64,000 nucleotides of DNA from Pedobacter sp. R20-19 (GTDB taxonomy: Bacteria > Bacteroidota > Bacteroidia > Sphingobacteriales > Sphingobacteriaceae), in the NCBI RefSeq assembly GCF_000708265.2, contig NZ_JCKI01000001.1, forward strand, positions 372,001-436,000. The letters run 5' to 3'. Each line of letters begins with the position of its first letter. The stretch's first letter is position 1. Under the pieces are notes generated by a model. That model was not told the origin of the DNA. It saw only the letters and a list, made by a program, of their open reading frames with translations, and made no database searches. A program made the translations under genes and the position numbers. Below, one piece after another: positions 9,679 to 18,658 of this stretch.

Positions 9679-9700
9679 CCTTTCCCCTGAAAGGGAAAGG
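9679..9700. repeat. Short palindrome in an intergenic repeat-like stretch
   Basis: CCTTTCCC-ctgaaa-GGGAAAGG forms an 8-bp stem. It sits between the convergent phospholipase and DUF2911 genes, within a C-rich stretch (about 9645-9710) unlike the surrounding AT-rich spacers. There is no T-run on either side, so a classical terminator is not supported; a dispersed repeat is likelier. Confidence 0.4.
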
Positions 9701-9761
9701 GCTAAGAAAAAGAGCGTAAAAAATCGCTAATTTGTTCTCCCAGCAAGGCAGTTCTTGCTAA

Positions 9762-10346
9762 TTAAAAAGTAATTGGTAGTTCAACCTGTGTTCTATCCCA
9801 GGCAGCAACTAATGTAGCACCTTGTTGAAGTGGATTAAAAGTTAAGGAGAAATATTCGATTGGCTTGTTTAAGGTTTTAATTGGAACATCAATACGAACG
9901 ATATCCATAGATTGATTATAGGTAAAAGCACCCCACTTATCGACTTGTTTATTGATGATGATGGTCCATTTATCTTTATTCGGTATAGCAAATAAACTAT
10001 AAGTACCAGCCTTAATTTTTTTACCACCAACAGTTACTTTCTTAAAGAAATGAATTTCTGTACTTTCATTTGCGCCAAAACGCCAAACTTTACCATATTG
10101 CTCTAACACGCCAAAAATATCACGACCTTTTTTCTGCGGACGTGAATAAATTATTTTAATAACGGGTTTTAAGTTTTCTCCTTCTTTAGCTTTCGGCGTA
10201 TTGATGGGAAAATAAAGAATATCTGCCGGACTTGGATCGGCGATAGGAAATTTTACCTCTTCAGGTAAATTTTCCTGAGCTTTTGCACTAAAGCACAACA
10301 AAGCGAAAACAATAACAAAAATATTTCTCATTTGCTTTGAGTTCAT
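9762..10346 (-). CDS. Secreted DUF2911 family protein
   Basis: 194 residues. An N-terminal signal peptide ends near SAKAQ; the second Met (MRNIFVIVFALL, residue 6) would place it right at the start and is an equally good initiation site. The middle (KVWRFGANESTEIHFFK, then GTYSLFAIPNKDKWTIIINK) is the recognisable DUF2911 pattern of Bacteroidota: a beta-rich secreted or periplasmic protein of unknown biochemical role. It is followed on its strand by nothing but the convergent phospholipase gene, and lies 31 bases downstream of the small membrane protein gene. Confidence 0.85.
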   Translation of the reverse strand: MNSKQMRNIFVIVFALLCFSAKAQENLPEEVKFPIADPSPADILYFPINTPKAKEGENLKPVIKIIYSRPQKKGRDIFGVLEQYGKVWRFGANESTEIHFFKKVTVGGKKIKAGTYSLFAIPNKDKWTIIINKQVDKWGAFTYNQSMDIVRIDVPIKTLNKPIEYFSLTFNPLQQGATLVAAWDRTQVELPITF

Positions 10347-10377
10347 TTTAATTCAAAAGGGTGATGAAGATTTAGTA

Positions 10378-10563
10378 TTAGTATTTTCTTCCTTTAACAA
10401 TGGCATTTAAAAATAATCCGGCTGTTAATAAACCTAAAACGCCACCTAATAACGCGAAGATGTAATTTTGAGTAATGATCGCGCCAGTTAAAACTCCGAA
10501 GATTAAACCTAGTGCGTAATATAACCAGTTGAAATTATTGCTGCTGTTTTCTTGTAAGCTCAT
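10378..10563 (-). CDS. Small two-span membrane protein, function unknown
   Basis: 61 residues with two hydrophobic Gly-rich segments at about 14-33 and 36-55, a short polar N-terminus and a basic tail (KGRKY). No family recognised. Gene reality is supported by an ATG start, clean membrane topology and tight spacing (31 bases) to the DUF2911 gene on the same strand, suggesting co-transcription. Confidence 0.65.
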   Translation of the reverse strand: MSLQENSSNNFNWLYYALGLIFGVLTGAIITQNYIFALLGGVLGLLTAGLFLNAIVKGRKY

Positions 10564-10908
10564 GTTTTAAATATTTGGAGGCAAAGTTAGTATTTATTTT
10601 AAATTATAATTTGTGATTAGCTTTCAATTTTTTAATAAAGGATTCAAATTTTCATTCGAAGGCAACATATATGAAACATTTTAAATTGATGTATACCCAA
10701 TTTAATTATGGAAGCTAAAATTTAAGGCGTTTGTATAAAGCACTAACAATTTTATATACCATCAGGTTCTATCTTGAACAATAAATTTCTCAATGAATAC
10801 AATACCCTTTTAACATTAAAATAAGTTTTTATCAGACTAATGTAAAAGAAGTACAAAAACATTTGCATATTAATCAAACGATTGATTAATTTTGCGGCAG
10901 AATAAGAA
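10564..10908. other. 345-base divergent spacer upstream of the efflux operon
   Basis: AT-rich non-coding region between the small membrane protein gene and tetR. The only features I can support are the promoter and 22-bp palindrome at its right end (10862-10894). A short minus-strand reading frame at 10752-10943 overlaps the tetR start and has no coding character. Confidence 0.7.
10862..10894 (+). promoter_or_regulatory. tetR-efflux operon promoter with overlapping operator palindrome
   Basis: -33-like TTTG at 10862-10865, 21-base spacer, -7 box TAATTTTG at 10887-10894. A perfect inverted repeat ATTAATCAA-acga-TTGATTAAT occupies 10869-10890, covering the spacer and the start of the -7 box. 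A repressor bound there would block polymerase, so autoregulation by the adjacent TetR protein is the obvious reading. The leader to the ATG at 10909 is about ten bases. Confidence 0.75.
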
Positions 10909-11535
10909 ATGAAAGCAGAAAAAATAGATAAAAAACAGGCCATTCTGGATGCCGCTGAAAAGCTGTTTTGCGAAACAGGTTATGAGGGTACTTCCACCCG
11001 CCAGATTTCAAAGGAATCGGGTGCCAATATGGCGATGATTAATTATTATTTCGGTTCTAAAGAGGGTGTTTTTATTGAGATTATGAATGGCAGAATAGCC
11101 AGTTTTGGATCTCAGTTAAAAATCATTAACGAAGATAAAATATCATCACTTGAAAAGTTGCATAAAATAATTGAGGGTTATGTAAACAGGATTTTAAGTA
11201 ATCCTGCCTTTCATAAAATGATGCACAGAGAATTGTCACTAACGCAGCGACCTGAAATGTATGATAAAATTAAAGATGCCATGAGCCAGAATATGCAAAT
11301 CATGGATCGCATTATCGCCGATGGAATCGAAGATGGTAGTTTTAATCAGGTTGATGCAAGAATGGTTATAGCAACCATTATGGGTACGATTACAAACATT
11401 GTGATATCTCCACATAAAGTTATGCCATGCTCCACCTTTGATTTAAATAATCCGAAGGATAAAAAAAATATTAAAGAACGTACCATCACTTACTTACAAG
11501 ATCTCTTAACCGTTTATTTAACAACAAAAAAATGA
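10909..11535 (+). CDS. TetR/AcrR family repressor of the efflux operon
   Basis: 208 residues. The N-terminal helix-turn-helix (residues about 8-55; ILDAAEKLFCETGYEGTSTRQISKESGANMAMINYYFGSK region) is a textbook TetR DNA-binding domain; the rest is the helical ligand-binding and dimer domain, which is variable and gives no ligand clue. The stop overlaps the start of the TolC-like gene (ATGA), so it is the first gene of a four-gene operon. The palindrome over its promoter is the probable operator. Likely induced by a toxic compound exported by the pump. Confidence 0.9.
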   Translation: MKAEKIDKKQAILDAAEKLFCETGYEGTSTRQISKESGANMAMINYYFGSKEGVFIEIMNGRIASFGSQLKIINEDKISSLEKLHKIIEGYVNRILSNPAFHKMMHRELSLTQRPEMYDKIKDAMSQNMQIMDRIIADGIEDGSFNQVDARMVIATIMGTITNIVISPHKVMPCSTFDLNNPKDKKNIKERTITYLQDLLTVYLTTKK

Positions 11536-12851
11536 TACCCAAATCCCTTAAATTACTGCTTGCGGCATCATTAATTCCAGTGGCTTTATTTGCACAAAGT
11601 ACAAAGGAATTAAACATCAATCAGGCAATTGAACTTGGCATAGCCAATAGTAAAAACTTAAAATTATCTCAAAATAAAATAGATCAGGCTGTAGCACAGC
11701 TTGAAGTGGTTAAAGATAACGCGCTACCATCGGCAAATGTGAACTTCATCTATAATCACGCCGAAATTCCTACTACAACTTTTACCTTGCCTGGTGGTGG
11801 GTCTTCTTTGCACTTACCTAGCAGAGCTGATGCCTTTGTTGGAACTGCAGCCGTACAGGAATTGGTATATGGTGGGGGTAAGCTTAAATACGCAAAAGAA
11901 TCAACAAAATTACTGGCTGATGTAGCCCGCTTAGATGCCGATAAAAATAAGGAGGAAATTACTTATGCGGTAATCAATACCTATTATGCATTATACAAAG
12001 TAGCACAAAGTAAAAAAGTTATTGATCAGAATTTAGAGTCGATTGCGGCGCAAATTAAACAAGCACAACGTTTTTTTGAGCAAGGTATCGTAACTAAAAA
12101 TGATGTACTGCGTTTCCAGTTGCAACAGGCTAACGTAACCCTTAACCAAATGGATATAGAAAGCAATCGCAAAATCATCAATTATAACCTGGATATTCTT
12201 CTTGGTTTACCTGAAGATACTCAAATTAATATTGCAGATCCGAGCTTAGGCTTGAAATCTGTTGGTTCTTTAAATGAATATATTGCTCAGGCAATGACAA
12301 ATCGCCAGGAGTTAAAACAACTTGATGTGCAAAACAAGGTTGCTGACTATAATATCAAAACGGTTAAAGCCAATACTTTACCTACGGTAGCGGTTGGAGC
12401 AAACTTATATTATATTAATCCAAGTGGTAGTTTTATTCCTCCGGTTAACCAATATTTAATGCCGGTAACTGTTGGTGCTACTGTTTCATGGAATATTGGC
12501 AGCCTTTGGACAAATAAAAATAAAGTGAGTGAGGCTAAAATTGAACAAAGTGCCATTACTGTTCAAAAGGACATTCTAACAGATCAGGTTAAAACAGATA
12601 TTAATAAAAACTTTCAAACTTATCAGGTTGCTGTAAATAAAATTCAGGTTTTGGAAACTTCCATCGCTCAGGCTACAGAAAACGACAAGTTACTGGCATC
12701 AAAATATAAAAACAATGTAGCCTCTGTTACGGATAGGATTGATGCGGAAACACTTTTATATCAGGCAAAGATCAATTTAGAAATCGCTAAAGCTGATGCA
12801 GGTTTGGCTTACTACACATTATTAAAATCAACTGGAAAAATAACGCAATAA
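11532..12851 (+). CDS. TolC family outer-membrane efflux channel
   Basis: 439 residues with signal peptide (LLLAASLIPVALFAQ). Two outer-membrane efflux repeats, about 25-225 and 235-435, with long Gln/Lys/Ala-rich helices that build the periplasmic tunnel. It would form a trimeric exit duct for the EmrA/EmrB-like pump encoded by the next two genes; the gap to emrA-like is eight bases. ATG start overlaps the tetR stop by four bases. Confidence 0.92.
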   Translation: MIPKSLKLLLAASLIPVALFAQSTKELNINQAIELGIANSKNLKLSQNKIDQAVAQLEVVKDNALPSANVNFIYNHAEIPTTTFTLPGGGSSLHLPSRADAFVGTAAVQELVYGGGKLKYAKESTKLLADVARLDADKNKEEITYAVINTYYALYKVAQSKKVIDQNLESIAAQIKQAQRFFEQGIVTKNDVLRFQLQQANVTLNQMDIESNRKIINYNLDILLGLPEDTQINIADPSLGLKSVGSLNEYIAQAMTNRQELKQLDVQNKVADYNIKTVKANTLPTVAVGANLYYINPSGSFIPPVNQYLMPVTVGATVSWNIGSLWTNKNKVSEAKIEQSAITVQKDILTDQVKTDINKNFQTYQVAVNKIQVLETSIAQATENDKLLASKYKNNVASVTDRIDAETLLYQAKINLEIAKADAGLAYYTLLKSTGKITQ

Positions 12852-12859
12852 ATACAGCA

Positions 12860-13897
12860 ATGACAACTGAAAAGAAAAAAAAGAATATAGTAGTACCGAT
12901 CATTTTAGGGGTTTTACTAGTAATAGGTATCATTTTTGGTATCGTAGAATGGAATTATTATAGCAAACACGTAGATACGGATGATGCGCAGATTGATGGT
13001 GATATCAGCCCGGTTGTTGCTCGGGTAGGTGGTTATGTGAAGGATATTAATTTCGAAGAAAATACACATGTAACCGAAGGACAGGTTTTAGTAAAGCTTG
13101 ATGATAACGATTATAAAGTAAAGTTAGAGCAGGCACAATCTGGTCAAAAAGGTGCAAGTGCGGGCGTTGGTGTTGCACAATCTCAAATTGTCGCTACTCA
13201 GGCTAATACTAGTACGGCAAAGGCCAATGTAGCGGCTGCAAGAGTAAAATTGAACCTGGCGAATAAAGATTATGCCCGTTATGCAAACTTAATCAAAGAT
13301 GGTTCGATCACGCAACAAGCATTTGATCAGGCAAAGGCATCTAAAGAGTCAGCAGAAGCTGCTTTTCAGGCTGCTCAAGATCAATATAATGCTGCGGTTA
13401 AACAAGTAGGTACAACTCAATCTCAATTGGCGGTAAGTAGCAATGTAATTAATCAGCGTCAAAGTGATATCGATTTTGCTAAACTACAATTATCATATAC
13501 TGATATTAAAGCACCTGCAACAGGTATTGTTTCTAAAAAGAATGTTCAAAAAGGACAACTGGTTCAGGCCGGTCAGTCGTTATTTTCTATTGTAAATGAT
13601 GGCAGTATTTACGTAACAGCTAACTTTAAAGAAACGCAGTTAGAAAAAATCAAATCAGGTTCTAAAGTAGAAATTGAAGTGGATGCTTATCCTGATGAAA
13701 AAATTCAGGGTGAAGTATATAATTTCTCACCGATAACTGGTGCCAAAGGTTCATTATTACCTCCAGATAACGCTACAGGTAACTTTGTAAAGGTTGTTCA
13801 ACGTATTCCTGTAAAAATTAAAATTCATCCATCAAAAGAAATGTTGGCAAAGTTACGCCCCGGAATGAGCGTTAAGGCTTCAGTTTCTACTAAATAA
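12860..13897 (+). CDS. HlyD/EmrA family membrane fusion protein
   Basis: 345 residues. One N-terminal membrane anchor at about 10-31, then the barrel-sandwich half motif (DDAQIDGDISPVVARVGGYV), a helical hairpin of about 110 residues rich in Ala/Gln, and a second lipoyl half (LSYTDIKAPATGIVSKKN) before a beta-barrel end. This is the EmrA pattern, linking an inner-membrane MFS pump to the TolC-like channel. Seven bases separate it from the pump gene. Confidence 0.92.
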   Translation: MTTEKKKKNIVVPIILGVLLVIGIIFGIVEWNYYSKHVDTDDAQIDGDISPVVARVGGYVKDINFEENTHVTEGQVLVKLDDNDYKVKLEQAQSGQKGASAGVGVAQSQIVATQANTSTAKANVAAARVKLNLANKDYARYANLIKDGSITQQAFDQAKASKESAEAAFQAAQDQYNAAVKQVGTTQSQLAVSSNVINQRQSDIDFAKLQLSYTDIKAPATGIVSKKNVQKGQLVQAGQSLFSIVNDGSIYVTANFKETQLEKIKSGSKVEIEVDAYPDEKIQGEVYNFSPITGAKGSLLPPDNATGNFVKVVQRIPVKIKIHPSKEMLAKLRPGMSVKASVSTK

Positions 13898-13904
13898 ATT
13901 TAAA

Positions 13905-15452
13905 ATGGCCGAAGTAGGTTTAAAAAAATGGATTATTACGTTTACGGTAATCACGGCTTCTTTACTGGAGTTGATTGATACGACCATTGTAAACGTAGCA
14001 ATCCCTCAAATACAGGGAAACCTAGGCGCTACCCTAGAGGATATCGCGTGGTTATCTACTGGTTACGCCGTTGCGAATGTGATCATCCTGCCCATGTCAG
14101 GTTGGTTGGGTAGTCGTTTCGGGCGTAAAAATTATTTCTTAACCTCTATTATCGTTTTTACATTGGTTTCATTTTTATGTGGTAATGCCACTTCTTTAAA
14201 TGAACTGATTCTGTTTAGGATCTTACAAGGCGTAGCTGGTGGTGGATTGATTTCTACAGCACAAGCCATTCTAATTGAAACCTGGCCACGTGAAGATGTG
14301 GGTATCGCTACAGCTTTATTTGGTTTAGGTGCCGTTGTTGGGCCTACTGTTGGTCCTACTATTGGTGGTTATATTTTAGAAGTAGCCGATTGGCCATGGA
14401 TTTTCTATGTAAATATTCCCGTCGGGATACTCGCGGCCTACTGTACCTATACCTTTATTCGAGAGACGCCAAAAGATGGAAAAGGAAAGCCTGTGGATTG
14501 GTGGGGAATTGCTTTATTGGCCATAGCTGTGGGTAGTTTACAAACCGTTTTAGAAAAAGGAGAAAGCGAAGACTGGTTTTCAACGCCATATATTACTGCA
14601 TTAGCTGTAATATCTGTTTTTGGGTTGCTGCTTTTCATCTGGAGGGAAACTGCTACTGAATTTCCTATTGTAAATCTTCGGATTATGAAAAAAAGAAGCT
14701 TTTCTATCGGAATGTTTACTTCTTTTATTTTAGGATTCGGACTTTATGGTTCAGTATTCGTTTTTCCTGTATTTGCACAGAATTTGTTGGGATTTACGCC
14801 ATTACAAACTGGTAAGCTATTTATTGCCGGGGGTATTTGTACCATTGCCATGATGCCATTTATTGGTATTATGCTTAAAAAGGGAGTTCCGGCACAGTTT
14901 ATGGCTACGGGAGGAATGTTTCTATTCTTTGTTTTTTGTTGGATGTTAAGTAATTCAACATTGGCTTCCGGAACAGGTGATTTCTTTTGGCCATTGGTGA
15001 TTAGGGGTTTTGGTATGGCTTTATTGTTCGTGCCTTTAACTACGCTGGCGATGCAAGATTTATCCGGTGCGGAGATTGGTCAGGGTTCGGGCTTAAATAA
15101 CATGAGCAGACAGTTAGGGGGGTCATTTGGAATTGCAGCATTAACAACGTTAATTCACGTTCGTGCTGGTTTTCATAGAAATAACCTGCTAACCAACATC
15201 AATGAATATAACCCGGCTTTTACGCAAAAGTTAAATGCTTTAACCAGTGGTTTTATGGCTAAAGGGACTTCCTTTATAGATGCAAAATTGATGGCGATGA
15301 AAGCAATTGAAGGTACTGTAATTAAACAAACCATGTTGCTTACCTATAGTGATGCTTATTGGGTTGCGGGATTGATTATGTTATTTTCTATTCCACTTTT
15401 ATATCTGCAGAAATTTAAGAAAAACGCAAATATTGTTACAGATGCGCACTAA
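13905..15452 (+). CDS. DHA2 (EmrB-like) MFS drug exporter, 14 TM
   Basis: 515 residues, with about 14 hydrophobic segments. Drug:H+ antiporter motifs are visible: LIDTTIVNVAIPQIQ in TM1, GSRFGRKNYF in the first cytoplasmic loop (motif A) and GPTVGPTIGGYI in TM5 (motif C of antiporters). Last gene of the tetR-tolC-emrA-emrB tripartite system, which would expel hydrophobic toxicants across both membranes. The substrate is unknown. A hairpin followed by T-run occurs about 195 bases after its stop. Confidence 0.92.
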   Translation: MAEVGLKKWIITFTVITASLLELIDTTIVNVAIPQIQGNLGATLEDIAWLSTGYAVANVIILPMSGWLGSRFGRKNYFLTSIIVFTLVSFLCGNATSLNELILFRILQGVAGGGLISTAQAILIETWPREDVGIATALFGLGAVVGPTVGPTIGGYILEVADWPWIFYVNIPVGILAAYCTYTFIRETPKDGKGKPVDWWGIALLAIAVGSLQTVLEKGESEDWFSTPYITALAVISVFGLLLFIWRETATEFPIVNLRIMKKRSFSIGMFTSFILGFGLYGSVFVFPVFAQNLLGFTPLQTGKLFIAGGICTIAMMPFIGIMLKKGVPAQFMATGGMFLFFVFCWMLSNSTLASGTGDFFWPLVIRGFGMALLFVPLTTLAMQDLSGAEIGQGSGLNNMSRQLGGSFGIAALTTLIHVRAGFHRNNLLTNINEYNPAFTQKLNALTSGFMAKGTSFIDAKLMAMKAIEGTVIKQTMLLTYSDAYWVAGLIMLFSIPLLYLQKFKKNANIVTDAH

Positions 15453-15867
15453 ACAGCCTTTTTTTATAAAGACAGCTACCACGATTAAGTGGTGTGCCAA
15501 ACTTAGTGAAAGAGGAATTTAGCTGGGTGTCGCATTCATAATATCAACTGCGGTATAGCAATTTAGCGAAGCTATCCATCATAGAAATTCATATACTTCT
15601 ACTTAAAGTCTCCCTTTTTGGGGGGATTTAGGTAGGGCTAAACAAAAACAGCCGGTGTATTTTGTACATCGGCTGTTTTAACCCAAAAAATTAACAATCA
15701 ATGCAATGCCCTTAAACATTGCAAATATTCTTACTTCGCTAGCTAGTAACCAAATAAGATTTTAAAATTAAAATTTATTCTACAATTTTCCAAATTGTAA
15801 GCGCTAGAATTTTAATACCTTATGCATTTTTTGTAGTATTACCCTATACAAAACTATTGCTTAAGCT
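15453..15867. other. 415-base spacer between the efflux operon and ppc
   Basis: Contains a repeat-like stretch at 15605-15640 with a C-run/G-run palindrome (TCCC-ttttt-GGGGGGA), a strong hairpin terminator at 15648-15680, and AT-rich DNA up to ppc. No coding frame is credible. On the minus strand a TAGTTTTG box lies at 15849-15856, but without a well-spaced -33 element I do not call a transcript. Confidence 0.6.
15648..15680 (+). terminator. Hairpin terminator after the efflux operon
   Basis: ACAGCCGGTGTA - ttttg - TACATCGGCTGT (12-bp stem, one G-U pair) followed by TTTT. An A-run precedes the stem, so it could also work on the other strand. It ends transcripts coming from emrB. Confidence 0.75.
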
Positions 15868-18453
15868 ATGCCAAAACTCCGTTTGACTACACAGCGAGAA
15901 TCTATCTTTAACAACGAGGTTATCTCAAAATTTGAGCTCTTCAACAGTCTTTTCTTAACCCTTCCATTTTATAAAATAAAAGATACAGGAACGTTATTGC
16001 CCTTGTTTTTTAAAAGTTGCGAAGAAGGAATATCCAATGGTCAGAAGCCAGCTCAGGTAATTGAAGAGTTTTTTGCCAAGTATACTCATTATACTGATCG
16101 TAAAGATATTATTGATTTACTGTTCCGTTTCATCCAATATATTGAGCGGCAGGTGGTACTTTTTGATGCTGTTGAAGATGCCTCATTTACAAAACTAAAT
16201 ACAACTGATGAGCAAAGTACACTTGCTTTTATCTTAAAAAAGAATGCTGATAACAAGCCCATGCTTTCTAAAATTGAGAAGCTGATTGATGAGTTATCAT
16301 TGCGTTTAGTTTTAACGGCACATCCAACTCAGTTTTATCCAGGAAACGTTTTAGCAATCATTACAGATTTAACTCACGCCATTCGCGAGAATAATATCAC
16401 CTCAATGAATTCGCTTCTACAGCAGCTTGGTAAAACGCCATTTTTTAATAAGAAATCGCCAACGCCTGTAGATGAGGCTTTAAATTTAGCCTGGTTTTTA
16501 GAAAACACCTTTTACTTTGCTGCGGCAAATATTCAGGCAGAGATTGATCAGAATCTGGATGAATATAACCTCGAAACCAAAAAGATTTTAGAATTGGGTT
16601 TTTGGCCTGGAGGCGATCGGGATGGTAATCCGAACATCCATGCAGATACCACATTAGAGGTGTCTAAAATGTTGCGTCAGATTTTATTCCGCTGTTATTA
16701 CCGAGATTTCCGGGTAATCAAGCGCCGGATTACCTTTAGGGGTGTTGAAGAAAATATCGCTATTCTGCATGATGTACTTTATAAAAATGCCTTCGATCAG
16801 GCCTGTGAATTACATGATATTTCTGACGAATTGAGAGATAACCTGAATAAAATTAAAGAGACACTGCTTAAAGAGCATGAGGGTTTATTTGTTGAACTGG
16901 TTAATGATTTAATCAGGAAGATTGATTTATATGGCAATTACTTCGCATCATTGGATATCCGCCAGGACAGCCGTGTGTTAAGAAGTGTTCATGCATACTG
17001 CCGTCAAAACAAACCCATTTCTTCGTTATACCCTGAAAATTATGATCAGCTTTCTGAAGCAGAAAAACTTAAACTGATTTCGTTTAAAGAAGCTACACCA
17101 GTTTATGCCACTGATGGAGATGACCTGATTAAAGATACCATTCAAACCATAAGAGAAATCAAAGGCATTCAAAAACGCAATGGCGAAAAAGCCTGTCACC
17201 GATTTATTATCAGTAATTGTCAACAAGCTAGTGATATTCTTCAACTGATTGAACTATTCCTTTGGAATGGTTGGAGCAAAGATGCATTAACCATAGATTT
17301 CGTGCCACTTTTTGAAACGGTAACAGATTTAAAAGGTGCTGCTGATATTATGGATACTTTATATAGCAACCCTTCTTACAAGGCACATTTAGCAAGCAGA
17401 GGTAATAAACAAGACATTATGCTTGGCTATTCGGACAGTACAAAAGATGGAGGATATTTAATGGCCAATTGGTCTATTTTTAATGGTAAAACTTCATTAA
17501 CCGCCGTTGCTAAAAAGCACAATATCCAGCTGGCGTTTTTTGATGGACGTGGTGGACCTCCTGCTCGTGGCGGCGGTAAAACACATCGTTTCTATGCTTC
17601 AATGGGGAAAGAAATTGCCAATAAAAATATGCAATTAACCGTTCAGGGACAAACCATCAGTTCGCAGTATGGCTCTGTGGAAAGTGCTGAGTTTAACATT
17701 GAACAGTTAATCAATGCCGGAATTTCATCTGGTTTAAAAGAGAAGCATAATGTACTTTTAGATCCTGAAAATAAAGCATTGCTTGATGAAATGGCTGATG
17801 ATGCTTACAAAGCTTTTGTTGATTTGCGTGAACATCCATTGTTCGTTAGCTACCTTGAAAAATTATCACCACTTAAATTATTGTCTCAGGCAAATATTAG
17901 TAGCCGACCGGTGAAAAGAAATGGTGGCGGTGAAATGAAGCTGGAAGACTTAAGAGCAATCAGTTTCGTAACGGCCTGGAGCATGTTAAAGCAAAATGTT
18001 CCAGGTTTCTATGGAATGGGAACGGCGTTAAGTAATCAGGAGAAAGCCGGGAACTGGGATAAAGTTATTAGGGCCTATGAAGATTCTGACTATTTAAAAA
18101 CGATTGTTGATAATTGTATGATGAGCATGAGTAAGTCAGACTTCGCTATAACGGCTCATTTAGCCACAGACAAAGAGTTTGGTGCTTTCTGGACACAATT
18201 ACATGAAGAGTTTGAATTAACTAAAGAGATGCTCTTAAAGCTTTCCGGACAGGAAACACTAATGGCAAATTATCCGGTAGATAAGAGATCAATTGCTACA
18301 CGCGAACGTATTATTTTACCATTGGTTTTAATTCAACATTTTGCGCTGGAAAAACTGCAGCATGATCATAATGAAAGTGATCAAACGGCTTTAGAAAAGT
18401 TGGCGGTGAGAACAGTATTTGGTATCGTAAATGCCGGAAGGAACTTGGCTTAA
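15868..18453 (+). CDS. ppc: Phosphoenolpyruvate carboxylase
   Basis: 861 residues, the size range of bacterial PEP carboxylases. It makes oxaloacetate from PEP and bicarbonate to refill the TCA cycle; cytosolic tetramer. Catalytic blocks are visible: LTAHPTQ near residue 150 (catalytic His), MLGYSDSTKDGGY near 515, and FDGRGGPPARGGG near 565 (mobile loop). Oddities: TAHPTQ instead of the common TAHPTE, and a C-terminus ending NAGRNLA rather than RNTG, where the terminal Gly is nearly invariant in the proteobacterial and plant enzymes. I believe this ending is normal for the lineage. Monocistronic; converges on the peroxiredoxin operon. Confidence 0.93.
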   Translation: MPKLRLTTQRESIFNNEVISKFELFNSLFLTLPFYKIKDTGTLLPLFFKSCEEGISNGQKPAQVIEEFFAKYTHYTDRKDIIDLLFRFIQYIERQVVLFDAVEDASFTKLNTTDEQSTLAFILKKNADNKPMLSKIEKLIDELSLRLVLTAHPTQFYPGNVLAIITDLTHAIRENNITSMNSLLQQLGKTPFFNKKSPTPVDEALNLAWFLENTFYFAAANIQAEIDQNLDEYNLETKKILELGFWPGGDRDGNPNIHADTTLEVSKMLRQILFRCYYRDFRVIKRRITFRGVEENIAILHDVLYKNAFDQACELHDISDELRDNLNKIKETLLKEHEGLFVELVNDLIRKIDLYGNYFASLDIRQDSRVLRSVHAYCRQNKPISSLYPENYDQLSEAEKLKLISFKEATPVYATDGDDLIKDTIQTIREIKGIQKRNGEKACHRFIISNCQQASDILQLIELFLWNGWSKDALTIDFVPLFETVTDLKGAADIMDTLYSNPSYKAHLASRGNKQDIMLGYSDSTKDGGYLMANWSIFNGKTSLTAVAKKHNIQLAFFDGRGGPPARGGGKTHRFYASMGKEIANKNMQLTVQGQTISSQYGSVESAEFNIEQLINAGISSGLKEKHNVLLDPENKALLDEMADDAYKAFVDLREHPLFVSYLEKLSPLKLLSQANISSRPVKRNGGGEMKLEDLRAISFVTAWSMLKQNVPGFYGMGTALSNQEKAGNWDKVIRAYEDSDYLKTIVDNCMMSMSKSDFAITAHLATDKEFGAFWTQLHEEFELTKEMLLKLSGQETLMANYPVDKRSIATRERIILPLVLIQHFALEKLQHDHNESDQTALEKLAVRTVFGIVNAGRNLA

Positions 18454-18477
18454 AGGTTAATTAGTCAAAAGAATGAT

Positions 18478-18555
18478 CGTCATTGCTAGGCACGAAGCAA
18501 TCTTAATTCGATATGTTGCGAATGTAGTGGGATTGCTTCGTTTCTCGCAATAACG
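18478..18555. repeat. Intergenic inverted repeat (GTCATTGC family)
   Basis: Imperfect palindrome: arms CGTCATTGCTAGGCACGAAG and, inverted, a close match with the GAAGCAATC inner core shared by both. It belongs to the same family as copies at 20018, 26546, 42568 and the half-copy at 44516. It lies 25 bases after ppc, in non-coding DNA. Confidence 0.75.
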
Positions 18556-18570
18556 TTATACCTAAAAAAT

Positions 18571-18601
18571 AAACCCTTGCAGATTTTATCTACAAGGGTT
18601 T
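18571..18601. terminator. Bidirectional terminator between ppc and the peroxiredoxin operon
   Basis: AAACCCTTG - 13 nt - CAAGGGTTT, a perfect 9-bp stem; the minus strand continues into ATTTTTT and the plus strand into TATTCTTTT. It suits the convergent gene arrangement. Confidence 0.65.
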
Positions 18602-18617
18602 ATTCTTTTAAGTCTGC

Positions 18618-18650
18618 AAACCTGTAAGGTTTTTAAAATCTTACAGGTTT
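18618..18650. repeat. AACCTGTAAGG-type hairpin
   Basis: Perfect 11-bp inverted repeat AAACCTGTAAG / CTTACAGGTTT with an 11-nt loop, eight bases from the end of the minus-strand operon. Partial copies of the same word occur at 33294-33326 and 39582-39594, so it is a dispersed repeat that may also serve as a terminator. Confidence 0.6.
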
Positions 18651-18658
18651 AAGTTAGA

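Noticed and set aside
10752..10943. Minus-strand 63-codon frame over the efflux promoter
   Set aside because: It covers the promoter, operator palindrome and tetR start, and its sequence has no coding character.
15648..15856. Minus-strand small RNA between emrB and ppc
   Set aside because: A TAGTTTTG box and the hairpin could frame one, but the -33 spacing is only 15 bases and the hairpin is explained as the efflux terminator.
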